DNA of 64,000 bases, from contig JAEXOY010000030.1 in the NCBI GenBank assembly GCA_023439045.1, positions 124,001 to 188,000 of the forward strand. Direction: 5' to 3'. This DNA is from Bacillota bacterium. GTDB lineage: Bacteria > Bacillota > Clostridia > Acetivibrionales > DSM-1351. Under the pieces are notes generated by a model. The model was given only the letters and a program-made list of their open reading frames with translations. It was not told where the DNA came from and searched no databases. The position numbers and the translations under genes are program-made. Position 1 is the first letter of the stretch; every line of letters starts with the position of its first letter. Positions 25,960 to 36,131 of this stretch are shown piece after piece.

Positions 25960-28572
25960 ATGGATGCTAGTAATGTTCTAAATATTAATCAATACAAACC
26001 CACTATAAAAGATACCCATGTAAGCCGTGAAGCTTTATACATAAAGATTAATGAAAGCCTTAAAAAAGAACGCAATATTATTCTTGTTTCTGCAGAAGCA
26101 GGGTATGGTAAAACAAATCTAGTAGCAGGATGGTTAAATAGACATGCTCAATGTAACACTTGGCTTTGTCTAGATGAATATTGTAATGATCCCATAAGTT
26201 TTTTAAACTATATAGTTTTCGCCTTCCGAAAGGTCAATAAAACATTCGGCGACATGATAGAAAATCTTATGAGTACACCCAAGCTTCCAAAAGTAGAAAT
26301 AATAAGCTCATATATAATAAAAGAAATTGCGGAGATAAAGGAAAACATTGTTGTAATATTTGATGATTATCATATAATAACAAACCCATATATACACAAG
26401 CTGATGCAGCGATTGCTGGATTCCAAATTACATAACATACTACCTATAATAATCACCAGACAAGATCCACCATTTACTCTTCCTAGATGGAGAGCGAGTG
26501 ATAGATTGACAGAAATTAGGTCTTTTGACTTAAGGTTTGAGACTGATGAAATAAAAGAATTCTTTAGTAAAAATTTTCACGTTAAACTTGAAGCTGACAC
26601 GCTTAATATGTTGGAAAACCGAACAGAGGGGTGGGCTGCTGGGTTACAGTTAATTGGCTTATCCTTTATGAACTTTATACAGGAGCAAGGAGATAGGGAA
26701 TTAATAGAACAATTTACTGGTAACAACAGATTTATTGCGGATTATCTAATGGAAGAGGTTTTTGAAAAACAGGAAGCCCATATCAGGACCTTTTTAAAAA
26801 TAACCAGTATTCTTAGAATTTTTAATGAAGAGCTTTGTAATACTGTTACGGGACTTAACAACAGTAAACAAATATTAGAGCGACTAGAAAAAGAAAATCT
26901 TTTTTTAGCGCCTATAGATGGTAAAAGAGATTGGTATAGGTATCATAATCTTTTCTCGGAGTTTCTGAGCATGAGGCTTGATAAGGGCCTGAAAATGGAG
27001 ATATGCAGAAAAGCAAGTGCATGGTATAAGACCAATGGCTTTATTGAGCTAGCCTTTGAATATGCTTTAGAATCAGGTGATGGCGAATTGATGCTAAGCA
27101 TGGTAAATCAATTGTGCTCAAAGTATCTATTTAATGGTAGAATTGAAAAGGTTCTTGAACATTTAAATTCAATTAAGAAGACAATTAATAGGATAGATGT
27201 TGAGGTTGAGACAATTAGAGCTTGGTGCTTGTTTCTTTTAGGAGAAAGAGAAAAGGCGTGTAAGGTCCTAAAGGAATTAAAAGGTGTTCAGGAAATCAAG
27301 GAGTCTAGTATGTTGGGAAAAATAAAGGCTCTTGAAGCTATCATCTATACAAATATAGATAAGAGCGAAGCTTTGATGCTTGCTGAGGAAGCGGTATCTA
27401 TATTAAAAGATGATAATAAGATTTTCTATAATATTGCATTAAGGACTCTTGGCTTGGTGAAGATTTCTGAAGGTGTAATAGATGAAGCTTGCATAGCTTT
27501 TAAAAAGATAATTGATGGAGTTGATTCTAAAAACTACCGATTAATTGAAATGTCAGCATTTGTTACTTATATAGATTGTTTAATTACTATGGGAAAGAAA
27601 AAATATGCTCAAAGCTTATGTGAGAAATTCTTAGATGAATATAAAGATCAACATGGGAATTTGCTCCCAATGGCAAAGATGGTTTATCTGCCGTTGGGGA
27701 TATGCTTATATATTGGAAATGATTTAAAAAGAGCAAAAGAATACTTATGTGAAGGCATTAACTTTTGTAGGGAGATGAAGCTAATATCAACAATAGGAAA
27801 TGCAGAGGGTATTTATGTTAAATTACTTTACATATTGGGTGACAAGTATGCTGCCTTGAAAACGCTATTAAAATATAAAAGCTTAGCGAAAAGCTCAGGA
27901 CTTGAGAATACTTTTGCAATGCTTGAGGCCATCGAGATCGATTTGTGCCTAAAGGAGAAAAACAATAAGATGGTATCTGAATGGATGCAAGAGCGTAGAG
28001 AAATTATAAGTGATAATAGGCGTTTAGTTTCTTGTAGCACTAAATTAACGTATGTAAGAGCTTTATTAGATGCCAAAAAGTATTCTGAAGCGGAAACTAT
28101 ATTATTGGAAGAAGAGGAATTTGCAAGAAAAAGTCAAAAGTATGAGCAGTTGATAACAATACTAATACTCTCAGCATTAGTTAAAAAATATAACGGAGCA
28201 GAGAAGAAAGCCCTTACTTACATAAGTGAAGCATTAAGATTAGCTGAGCCTGAAGGATACATTAGAAATTTTTTAGACGAGGGTAGCGAAGTCTTAGAGC
28301 TTGTTCATAGTGTAAATCATGTATCACCGAAAATTGTTAATGTATTGGAGAAAAACAATGGTTTGAAAGCCACTATAGAACCACTAAAGGAAAAGGAATT
28401 TGAAATTCTTAAGCTGATTTCAATAGGAATGTCAAATGCAGAAATTGCACAAAACCTCTATATAACAACGGGGACTACTAAATGGTACATCAACAACATA
28501 TTTGCCAAGCTAGGGGTTAATAAGAGAACACAAGCTGTTGAAAAAGCTAGGCAATATGGAATTATAAACTAA
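25960..28572 (+). CDS. MalT-type (LuxR-family STAND) transcriptional activator
   Basis: The 870-residue protein has an N-terminal AAA/STAND NTPase (Walker A SAEAGYGKTNLVAGW; VVIFDDYHII as Walker B; a GWAAGLQLI segment). A TPR-like helical superhelix runs through the middle, and a C-terminal LuxR HTH follows (LKEKEFEILKLISIGMSNAEI through FAKLGVNKRTQAVEKARQYG). MalT-like proteins bind an inducer and ATP, oligomerise and activate promoters. The maltodextrin genes are 30 kb away, so the target is uncertain. The adjacent SLH giant gene is a candidate from position only. Confidence 0.9.
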   Translation: MDASNVLNINQYKPTIKDTHVSREALYIKINESLKKERNIILVSAEAGYGKTNLVAGWLNRHAQCNTWLCLDEYCNDPISFLNYIVFAFRKVNKTFGDMIENLMSTPKLPKVEIISSYIIKEIAEIKENIVVIFDDYHIITNPYIHKLMQRLLDSKLHNILPIIITRQDPPFTLPRWRASDRLTEIRSFDLRFETDEIKEFFSKNFHVKLEADTLNMLENRTEGWAAGLQLIGLSFMNFIQEQGDRELIEQFTGNNRFIADYLMEEVFEKQEAHIRTFLKITSILRIFNEELCNTVTGLNNSKQILERLEKENLFLAPIDGKRDWYRYHNLFSEFLSMRLDKGLKMEICRKASAWYKTNGFIELAFEYALESGDGELMLSMVNQLCSKYLFNGRIEKVLEHLNSIKKTINRIDVEVETIRAWCLFLLGEREKACKVLKELKGVQEIKESSMLGKIKALEAIIYTNIDKSEALMLAEEAVSILKDDNKIFYNIALRTLGLVKISEGVIDEACIAFKKIIDGVDSKNYRLIEMSAFVTYIDCLITMGKKKYAQSLCEKFLDEYKDQHGNLLPMAKMVYLPLGICLYIGNDLKRAKEYLCEGINFCREMKLISTIGNAEGIYVKLLYILGDKYAALKTLLKYKSLAKSSGLENTFAMLEAIEIDLCLKEKNNKMVSEWMQERREIISDNRRLVSCSTKLTYVRALLDAKKYSEAETILLEEEEFARKSQKYEQLITILILSALVKKYNGAEKKALTYISEALRLAEPEGYIRNFLDEGSEVLELVHSVNHVSPKIVNVLEKNNGLKATIEPLKEKEFEILKLISIGMSNAEIAQNLYITTGTTKWYINNIFAKLGVNKRTQAVEKARQYGIIN

Positions 28573-28587
28573 GTATATATGCTAGAA

Positions 28588-28640
28588 AAAACCTAACTTT
28601 TACACCTAACTTTCGGGAGGTGAAAAGGTAGGTTTTTTTA
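28588..28640 (+). terminator. Terminator after the MalT-type gene
   Basis: Long stem AACCTAACTTTTACACCT / AGGTGAAAAGGTAGGTT, with small mismatches, followed by a T run. It shares the TGAAAAGGTAGGTT arm with the terminator after the next gene at 35313. Confidence 0.88.
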
Positions 28641-28709
28641 TTTATCATAAAATAAGATTATTGTGTCGAAACTGGTTGACAAAATAGCAATAATATAAGG
28701 AGGAACAAA

Positions 28710-31700
28710 ATGAAAAGAAGAATAATGTCTGTAATTGTTTCGATAGCAGTGTTGCTTAGTTCGTTTTCTGCAACATTTGCATCAAAAGACCAGGAGGTAT
28801 ACAAAGATTTAAATGGTCACTGGGCTACTGAAGCGATTTATAAATGGTCTGGATACGGAGTAATAAATGGGAATAATGGTCTTTTCAGACCTAATGACTC
28901 TATAACCAGAGGAGAAATGGCTTGTATTCTTAATAATATTATGGGATATAAGGTCGCTGCAAAAAACACATTCTCAGATTTAAAAGATGGGCAGTATTAT
29001 ACTGACGCTTTACTAAAGGCAAATGCAGCTGGAATCATTAATGGTAATGGCAACGGAAATGGTACACTTACTGTACGTCCTACCGATAAGCTTACTAGAG
29101 AAGAAGCTTGTGTAATTATGGCTAAAGCCTTTGCGGTTAGCGATGGAAGCATAGCCAAATCTAAATTTGCGGATTCAAAATTAGTGTCTTCATGGGCAAG
29201 AGCTTCAGTATTTGGTATGGAAGCCAAAGGGTATGTAAAGGGGAGTAATGGTAAGTTTAATCCAAAATCAAGCATTACCAGAGCAGAAATTGTTGCAATT
29301 ATTAATAATATAGTTAAAGCATATTATACAAAGGCTGGTACATATACAGACAATGTAGCAGGGACTGCTGTTATCAAGGCACCTGATGTTACTCTAAAAG
29401 ACGTAGCTATCTCAGAAAATCTGATTATTGCAGAAGGTGTTGGAGAAGGTGATGTATCACTTAATAGTGTGTCCGTTAAAGGAAATACCGTTGTAAGAGG
29501 TGGCGGTGAGAATTCTATACATATTAATGGAAATTCAAATATAACAAGTGTAAGAATTGAAAAGGTTGGAGATAAAATAAGACTTGTAGTAGATGACGGT
29601 AACACTATAGATGTAGAAATAGCAAAAGGTGAAGAAATAATAATAACAGGTTCTGTAGGAACTTTGGATATAGGTGCTTCTGGCGCAGTTGTATATGTGA
29701 GAGATGCGAATATTTCAAATGTAGCAGTTACAGGTGATAGTTCCACAATTATTGTAAATAAGGACTCAAAGTTAGGTTCGGTTTCAGTTGAAAATACAGC
29801 TAATAATACTGCTATTAAGACAGAACAGGGTGCAGTTGTAGCCTCTGTTACGGCGGCAGCAAAGACGGATATTAGTGGTAATGGAGAAATAGAAAAGGTT
29901 GTTCTCAATGAGGGTGCCAATAATTCAAGTGTCTTGACACCTAATACACAGATAACAGCAGCTCAAGGAGTATCGGGTGCAACAGCTGCTGGCGGAGTGG
30001 CTATTGAAGCGGGAAGTACAGCAACAAATAATGGTACAGGTACAGGAGCAGGTACAGGTACAGGAGCAGGCACAGGAACAGGAACAGGTACAGGAACAGG
30101 TACAGGAGCAGGCACAGGATCAGGCTCAGGCTCGGGTTCTGGCTCGGGTTCAGGCTCAGGCTCAGGCTCAGGCAACACAGACCCAGTGCCTCCTACAGAA
30201 GTTAAGCCAACTTCTATTTCTGTAAATACTAATACATTAGCTTTAGAAGTAGGCGGTGGCACACAAACAATATCAGCAACAATTACCCCTTCAAATGCCA
30301 CAAACAAAGGCATTACTTGGTCATCAAGCGACACTGGGGTAGCAACAGTAGATAGTAATGGAGTTGTTACACCGGTAGCTGCAGGAACAGCAACTATTAC
30401 AGCAACAGCAGCTGCTGATGCAAGTATAAAGGCTACAACTCAAGTTACGGTATCAAATCCAACACCTACTGACGTTAAACCGACTTCTATTTCCGTAAAT
30501 ACTAATGCAATGGTTTTTGAAGTAGGTGGTGGCACACAAACAATATCAGCAACAATTACCCCTTCAAATGCCACAAACAAAGGCATTACTTGGTCATCAA
30601 GTGACAATGGGGTAGCAACAGTAGATAATAATGGAGTTGTCACACCAGTAGCTGCAGGAACAGCGACTATTACAGCAACAGCAGCTGCTGATGAAAATAT
30701 AAAGGCTACAACTCAAGTTACGGTATCAAATCCAACACCTACTGACGTTAAACCAACTTCTATTTCTCTAAATACTAATACAATGGCTTTAGAAGTAGGC
30801 GGTGGCACACAAACAATATCAGCAACAATTGCTCCTGAAAATGCTACAAACAAAGGCATTACTTGGTCATCAAGTGATACCGGGGTAGCAACAGTAGATA
30901 GTAATGGAGTTGTCACACCAGTAGCAGCAGGAACAGCGACTATTACAGCAACAGCAGCCGCTGATACAAGCATAAAAGCAACAATTCAAGTTACGGTATC
31001 AAATCCAACACCTACTGAAGTTAAGCCAACTTCTATCTCTGTAGCTCCTAATACAATGGCTCTAGAAGTAGGCGGTGGCACACAAACAATATCAGCAACA
31101 GTTGCTCCTGAAAATGCTACAAACAAAGGCATTACTTGGTCATCAAGTGATACTGGGGTAGCAACAGTAGATAGTAATGGAGTTGTTACACCGGTAGCTG
31201 CAGGAACAGCGACTATTACAGCAACAGCAGCTGCTGATGCAAGTATAAAGGCTACAACTCAAGTTACGGTAGCAGAAAAACCTACAAGTGCAAGCGTTGA
31301 ATTCTTGCCAAATTACGTGGCATCGTTCACAGCAAACAAAAATGAATTATCGTTTATGGTTAAAGGCACTTTAGATGGAACTATAGATACAAGCAAGCTA
31401 AAATACACGACATCTGAAGCAGGTGGTGCTAGTAAGGGTTTATCCGGTACATATACAAAGGTAGACTTTACTACAACACCCACAGCTGGACAGTACTATT
31501 ATTTAAGCTATACTGGCGAAACAACCGTTTATATTAAATTGACTGATGCTGATGCTGCTGCTATAAAAGCGCTGTCTGGCTACGGAAATGATTCAGTTAA
31601 CACTAATTCAAATACCGACAGACTGGTTGCAGAGGATAATTGGTATCAAAATGCGAAGGGTGGCGCTAAAGGAGTTTCTATAAATTATTCTATTGCTGTT

Positions 31701-34700
31701 AAAAATACTGGCCGTAGCATTTCCTGTTTTTATCAGTATGATGCGAAGAATAATATGATAGGTAATTCATCTAAGGTAATTGACATGAGTTCAACTGGTA
31801 ATGTACTTATTAGCTCACTAACAACATCGCTGGATTTCTGTGATGGTACATATACTCCAAATGTTTTGCCAAAAGATGGCTATATAAAGGTAGTGAATGT
31901 TACTGAAGATGTTATAAATAACGGCATTACATTAGATAATAATAACTGGGGACCAAACTCTATAGTTTTACCTTCTGAAATAATTGTAAATGAAGATGAT
32001 ACAAAAAAAATATCAGTAGCTTTTAATCCAGCATATTTAGCAGATGAAGGAATTATATGGTCAACATCTGATAGTTACTTTGCTCAAATAAATGAAAATG
32101 GTGAAGTTACTGGAAAAAGGTTGGGTCAAGTAACTATTACGGCAATTTCAAAGGTTAATCCAAAAATAAAAGCAACAACTACTGTAAAAGTATTAAAACC
32201 CGTGTCTTCTATTACTGATTTGGAGTTTGATGGGCGAAATAATATAGCTAAATGGTATAAAGCTTCTAATCAAGCTAGTTATATAGTAACACTGTATCGA
32301 ACTATAGACTATAATACAAAAACAACACAGGTAATTGAAGGTATTACAAATTCATATGTTAACTTATCTGATAAGATGCAAGGTGCTGGTTCTTATAGTA
32401 TAAAAATACAAGCAATAGGTGATGGAATAGTATATGGATATTCAAACGTCGCTAATAGTTATTCTGTAGAAAAGCTAGATCCACCAACAGGGCTGAAGTG
32501 GCAAGGAAATACAGCAACATGGTCAGCAGTTAGCGGTGCAGATCAGTATAATGTTTACTTATATACGGAAAATTATGATCATATTCATAGCATGAGCACC
32601 ACTGTCACCTATATGGACTTTGATGGTTTCTTAAAAAATGCTGCAGCTGGAAATTATATGTTCAAAGTTGAGGCGGTAAAAAATATAACTACTTCTTCAA
32701 AAGCTTATTCGTCTGCTATGTCAGAATTAAAAAAGATTGTTACTATTTCGGTTACTCCAAATGCGATAACTTTGGAGGGAGTTGGAGACACTCAATCATT
32801 ATTAGCAACAATATTACCATCAGATGCTGCAAGCAAAGGTATTACTTGGTCATCAAGTAACACTAATATAGCAACTGTAGATAATAATGGAGTTGTTACA
32901 TCGTTAGCCGTAGGAACAGCTACAGTCACAGCAACTACTGTTGCAGATAAAAATATAAAAGCGGAAATTGAAGTTAAGGTATTACCAATTAAACCAACTT
33001 CTATCTCTGTTACTCCAAGTGCAGTTACTTTACAAGTAGGTGCAGGAACAAAAACCTTATTAGCAACAATTACACCTTTAGAGGTTATTAACAAAGGTAT
33101 TACTTGGTCATCAAGCGATACTAAGATAGCTACTGTTGATCAAAATGGAGTTGTTACTCCGGTATCAGCTGGAAAAGCTACTATAATTGTGTCATCAGCA
33201 GTAGATGTAAATATTAACGCGACTACTGAAGTTACCGTTGACCCAAAACCAGAAGTTAAACCAACTTCTATTTCAGTTACTCCAAGTGCAATAAATTTAG
33301 AAGTAGGTGGCGAAGCAAAAACAATACTAGCAGTAATTACACCTTCAGATGCTACAAACATAGGTATTACTTGGTCATCAAGTGACACTAAGATTGCAAC
33401 TGTAGATAATAATGGCGTTGTTACTGCGGTAGCTCCAGGAACAGCAACTATTACGGCTACATCAGTAGTAGATGCAAATTTAAAAGCTACAATTGAAGTT
33501 AAGGTAGAGGACGACTTTTTAACAAATTACATAGCAGGGTTCACAGCAAACAAAAATGAATTATCGTTTATGGTTAAAGGCACTTTAGATGGAGCTATAG
33601 ATACAAGCAAGCTAAAATACACGACATCTGAAACTGGTGGTACTAGTAAGGGTTTAGACGGTACATATACAAAGGTAGACTTTACTACAACACCCACAGC
33701 TGGACAGTACTATTATTTAAGCTTTAATGGCGAAACAACCGTATATATTAAATTGACTGATGCTGATGCTGCTGCTATAAAAGCGCTTTCTGGATACGGA
33801 AATGATTCAGTTAACATCAATTCAAATACCGACAGACTGGTTGCAGAGGATAATTGGTATCAAAATTCGAAGGGTGGCGCTAAAGGAGTTTCTATAAATA
33901 ATTCTATTACTGTTAATAATACTGGCCGTAGCATTTCCTGTTTTTATCAGTATGATGCGAATAATAATATGATAGGTAATTCATCTAAGGAAATTGGCTT
34001 GAGTTCAACTGGTAATGTGCTTATTAGCTCACTAACAACATCGCTGGATTTCTATACTGGCACATATACTCCAAATGTTTTGCCGACAGATGGCTTTGTA
34101 AAAGCGGTGACTGTTAATGAAACTGCTATATTGAATGGCATTACACTTGATAATAATAATTGGGGGCCTAATTCCATTACCTTACCGTCAGAAATAATAT
34201 TAATTAATAACGATAAAAAAACTATACCTGTAGCTTACAATCCAAATGATGCGGGGCTAGGGGTTACATGGTCAACATCGGATGTTTCCATAGTTTCTGT
34301 AAATGAAAATGGTGAAGTTACAGGGATTTATTCTGGGAGTACCACTGCGCAAGCGATTATTACGGCAACATCAAAGGGTAATGACAGAATTAAAGCAACA
34401 ACTACGGTTAAAGTATTATTACCTTTAGAGAATGTAACTGAAATAAATCTAAGTGACGAAAATATTGTTAGCTGGGGTGCAGTTGAGCATGCTGATAACT
34501 ACATATTAAATGTTTATAAGGATAATATACTCTGCAATACAATTCAAAATGTTACATCAACAGCTATAGACATAAGTAGTTCTTTGAAATATGAAGGTGA
34601 GTACTATATAGATGTACAGGCAATAGGTGATGGAATAACCTATGGATATTCAGAACCTACGAGTAGTAGCGCAGTTAAAAAGCTAGCTCAACCAACATCA

Positions 34701-35273
34701 CTGAAGTGGTCTGAAAAAGTAGCAAAATGGAATTATGTTTCACGCGCATCAAGGTATACTGTTACCTTATATAGGAATGGTCAAATTGATACGGTTTATA
34801 CTACAACTGGCACTGACATGGACTTTACTAAGCTGGACTGTCCTTCGTTGAAAGAACCAGTTGCTGGGACTTATTCGTTTTCAGTGTTGGCGAAAGATTC
34901 CACATTAGGACAAACTTCGTTTGCTAAATCGGGAGAATTCACTATTGCTCAAACAAAAGATATTTTGTTAAATATTACAACAGGTTCTGGAATAGAAGTT
35001 AAGTCGGATACTCCAACAGATATTACTGTACATGTTGATTCTTCTTTAAGTAGTATTACTATAGATATTACAAAAGAACGTTTACAGTGGATAGTGTATT
35101 CTGTAGAGGCGGGAGAGGCTACGGGGACTGAAACTGAGGTTAGTGATGAAAAATTGACATATTCAGTAGATTTGAGTAAGTTAACCAGTAGTAACCCTGT
35201 TAAATTAGTACTAAAGGCATGCTCCATGGATATGGGTTATATTAAATATTACGTGAATATACTAAGAAATTAA
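28710..35273 (+). CDS. Giant S-layer-anchored BIG2-repeat surface protein
   Basis: The 2187 residues have a signal peptide (to about 24) and three SLH domains (about 31-75, 88-140, 150-195) that bind secondary cell-wall polymer. A beta-rich region (210-420) is followed by a Gly-Thr/Gly-Ser linker (about 441-488). Then come nine BIG2-type immunoglobulin-like domains: four near-identical ones at 499-850, three at about 1345-1605, and one in each copy of a large duplicated module. The module (NELSFMVKGTLDG...; fibronectin-like tail) appears twice, 738 codons apart. It probably forms a long wall-attached fibre; the ligand is unknown. AGGAGG precedes the ATG. Confidence 0.88.
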   Translation: MKRRIMSVIVSIAVLLSSFSATFASKDQEVYKDLNGHWATEAIYKWSGYGVINGNNGLFRPNDSITRGEMACILNNIMGYKVAAKNTFSDLKDGQYYTDALLKANAAGIINGNGNGNGTLTVRPTDKLTREEACVIMAKAFAVSDGSIAKSKFADSKLVSSWARASVFGMEAKGYVKGSNGKFNPKSSITRAEIVAIINNIVKAYYTKAGTYTDNVAGTAVIKAPDVTLKDVAISENLIIAEGVGEGDVSLNSVSVKGNTVVRGGGENSIHINGNSNITSVRIEKVGDKIRLVVDDGNTIDVEIAKGEEIIITGSVGTLDIGASGAVVYVRDANISNVAVTGDSSTIIVNKDSKLGSVSVENTANNTAIKTEQGAVVASVTAAAKTDISGNGEIEKVVLNEGANNSSVLTPNTQITAAQGVSGATAAGGVAIEAGSTATNNGTGTGAGTGTGAGTGTGTGTGTGTGAGTGSGSGSGSGSGSGSGSGSGNTDPVPPTEVKPTSISVNTNTLALEVGGGTQTISATITPSNATNKGITWSSSDTGVATVDSNGVVTPVAAGTATITATAAADASIKATTQVTVSNPTPTDVKPTSISVNTNAMVFEVGGGTQTISATITPSNATNKGITWSSSDNGVATVDNNGVVTPVAAGTATITATAAADENIKATTQVTVSNPTPTDVKPTSISLNTNTMALEVGGGTQTISATIAPENATNKGITWSSSDTGVATVDSNGVVTPVAAGTATITATAAADTSIKATIQVTVSNPTPTEVKPTSISVAPNTMALEVGGGTQTISATVAPENATNKGITWSSSDTGVATVDSNGVVTPVAAGTATITATAAADASIKATTQVTVAEKPTSASVEFLPNYVASFTANKNELSFMVKGTLDGTIDTSKLKYTTSEAGGASKGLSGTYTKVDFTTTPTAGQYYYLSYTGETTVYIKLTDADAAAIKALSGYGNDSVNTNSNTDRLVAEDNWYQNAKGGAKGVSINYSIAVKNTGRSISCFYQYDAKNNMIGNSSKVIDMSSTGNVLISSLTTSLDFCDGTYTPNVLPKDGYIKVVNVTEDVINNGITLDNNNWGPNSIVLPSEIIVNEDDTKKISVAFNPAYLADEGIIWSTSDSYFAQINENGEVTGKRLGQVTITAISKVNPKIKATTTVKVLKPVSSITDLEFDGRNNIAKWYKASNQASYIVTLYRTIDYNTKTTQVIEGITNSYVNLSDKMQGAGSYSIKIQAIGDGIVYGYSNVANSYSVEKLDPPTGLKWQGNTATWSAVSGADQYNVYLYTENYDHIHSMSTTVTYMDFDGFLKNAAAGNYMFKVEAVKNITTSSKAYSSAMSELKKIVTISVTPNAITLEGVGDTQSLLATILPSDAASKGITWSSSNTNIATVDNNGVVTSLAVGTATVTATTVADKNIKAEIEVKVLPIKPTSISVTPSAVTLQVGAGTKTLLATITPLEVINKGITWSSSDTKIATVDQNGVVTPVSAGKATIIVSSAVDVNINATTEVTVDPKPEVKPTSISVTPSAINLEVGGEAKTILAVITPSDATNIGITWSSSDTKIATVDNNGVVTAVAPGTATITATSVVDANLKATIEVKVEDDFLTNYIAGFTANKNELSFMVKGTLDGAIDTSKLKYTTSETGGTSKGLDGTYTKVDFTTTPTAGQYYYLSFNGETTVYIKLTDADAAAIKALSGYGNDSVNINSNTDRLVAEDNWYQNSKGGAKGVSINNSITVNNTGRSISCFYQYDANNNMIGNSSKEIGLSSTGNVLISSLTTSLDFYTGTYTPNVLPTDGFVKAVTVNETAILNGITLDNNNWGPNSITLPSEIILINNDKKTIPVAYNPNDAGLGVTWSTSDVSIVSVNENGEVTGIYSGSTTAQAIITATSKGNDRIKATTTVKVLLPLENVTEINLSDENIVSWGAVEHADNYILNVYKDNILCNTIQNVTSTAIDISSSLKYEGEYYIDVQAIGDGITYGYSEPTSSSAVKKLAQPTSLKWSEKVAKWNYVSRASRYTVTLYRNGQIDTVYTTTGTDMDFTKLDCPSLKEPVAGTYSFSVLAKDSTLGQTSFAKSGEFTIAQTKDILLNITTGSGIEVKSDTPTDITVHVDSSLSSITIDITKERLQWIVYSVEAGEATGTETEVSDEKLTYSVDLSKLTSSNPVKLVLKACSMDMGYIKYYVNILRN
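30033..30173 (+). repeat. Gly-Thr / Gly-Ser coding microsatellite
   Basis: Six-base units GGTACA/GGAACA change to GGCTCA/GGTTCG, encoding a (GT)n(GS)n flexible linker between the SLH base and the BIG2 array. Such units often vary in copy number. Confidence 0.9.
30200..31280 (+). repeat. Four near-identical BIG2-coding repeats
   Basis: Units of about 270 bases, each containing GGTGGCACACAAACAATATC and ATTACTTGGTCATCAAG, repeat four times with few differences. This indicates recent amplification within the gene. Confidence 0.9.
31315..34960 (+). repeat. Large intragenic direct duplication (two copies, offset 2214 bases)
   Basis: Sequence from about 31315 to 32720 is repeated from about 33524 to 34940. 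The first 700 bases are nearly identical (for example TTCACAGCAAACAAAAATGA at 31326 and 33540). The offset is exactly 738 codons, keeping the frame. The second halves have diverged more. Confidence 0.9.
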
Positions 35274-35312
35274 TATTAACATGATGTATTTGAGGAATAC
35301 AAAATAGTTTGA

Positions 35313-35360
35313 CAACCTACCTTTTCATCTTATTAGGGGATGAAAAGGTAGGTTTCTTTA
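35313..35360 (+). terminator. Terminator after the giant surface-protein gene
   Basis: AACCTACCTTTTCATC / GATGAAAAGGTAGGTT stem with a 9- to 10-base loop, then TTCTTTATTTAT. Confidence 0.88.
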
Positions 35361-35365
35361 TTTAT

Positions 35366-35390
35366 ACTACACACAAAACACAAACAAATA
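35366..35390 (+). promoter_or_regulatory. Putative response-regulator site 1 (ahead of the regulator gene)
   Basis: CTACACACAAAACACAAACA lies 76-98 bases before the response-regulator start. The core ACAAAACACA recurs ahead of the binding-protein gene (37582) and the permease gene (40134). Confidence 0.55.
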
Positions 35391-35465
35391 TGGTATATTA
35401 TGTTTGTAGAATGCCACTCTTCGAGTAAAATAAGCATAGCCATAATAAAGTGTAGGTGATTTCAT

Positions 35466-36131
35466 ATGAAACGAATTTTAGCTGTTGAAGATGACTTGGA
35501 CATACAAGAATTACTCAAAAACTTTTTACAAGAGGCAGGTTATAATGTCATATTGGCAAGTGATGGAGTAGAAGCACTATCACTATTTCATGGTGGGGTG
35601 TTTGATCTGGTACTATTAGATATTATGCTACCAAAAATAGATGGGTTTGGAGTATGTGAATTGATTCGAAAAGAATCAAATCTTCCTATTCTGATGTTGA
35701 CTGCATTAGACAGCGAGGAAGATCAAATTAAGGGCTTTGATTTAAAAATCGATGATTACATCACTAAGCCATTTTCTATGCAAATTCTACTAAGGAAAAT
35801 TTCAGCAGTATTAAGAAGAGTTACTGATATAGATGAACACAAGCTTACATATGGAAAAATAACATTGGATTTAGATGGCTATCACAGCTATGTTGATGGC
35901 AAGCTAATTGAGCTGACACAGAGAGAGTTTGAAGTTTTGAGAGAGCTCTTAACTCATCAGGGAAAAGTGATAACCCGACAAATGTTTTTAAATAGACTAT
36001 GGCAATTTGATTTTTATGGAGATGAGCGTGTTGTTGACACTCATGTAAAAAATCTTCGCAAAAAATTAGGTGTTGATTATATTGAAACCATAAGAGGGGT
36101 GGGATACCGCATTGATAAAGAGAATCCGTAA
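35466..36131 (+). CDS. OmpR-family response regulator
   Basis: The 221-residue regulator has a receiver domain with acidic pair ED at 8-9, phosphoacceptor Asp52 (LVLLDIMLPKIDG) and Lys in DDYITKPFS. A winged-helix OmpR DNA-binding domain follows (LTQREFEVLRELLTHQGKVI through RVVDTHVKNLRKKLG). It overlaps the sensor kinase gene by 20 bases. A repeated motif ahead of this gene, the first binding-protein gene and the permease gene makes the neighbouring transport cluster its likely regulon. Confidence 0.93.
   Translation: MKRILAVEDDLDIQELLKNFLQEAGYNVILASDGVEALSLFHGGVFDLVLLDIMLPKIDGFGVCELIRKESNLPILMLTALDSEEDQIKGFDLKIDDYITKPFSMQILLRKISAVLRRVTDIDEHKLTYGKITLDLDGYHSYVDGKLIELTQREFEVLRELLTHQGKVITRQMFLNRLWQFDFYGDERVVDTHVKNLRKKLGVDYIETIRGVGYRIDKENP

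Noticed and set aside
28676..28696. Promoter TTGACA...TAATAT before the giant surface-protein gene
   Set aside because: The spacer is only 9 bases, too short for a sigma-A promoter; the true promoter was not identified.
29324..30334. Long minus-strand open frames inside the giant surface-protein gene
   Set aside because: They arise from the repetitive, Thr/Ala-rich coding sequence on the plus strand; they have no ribosome sites, and their Pro/Val-rich translations mirror the repeats.
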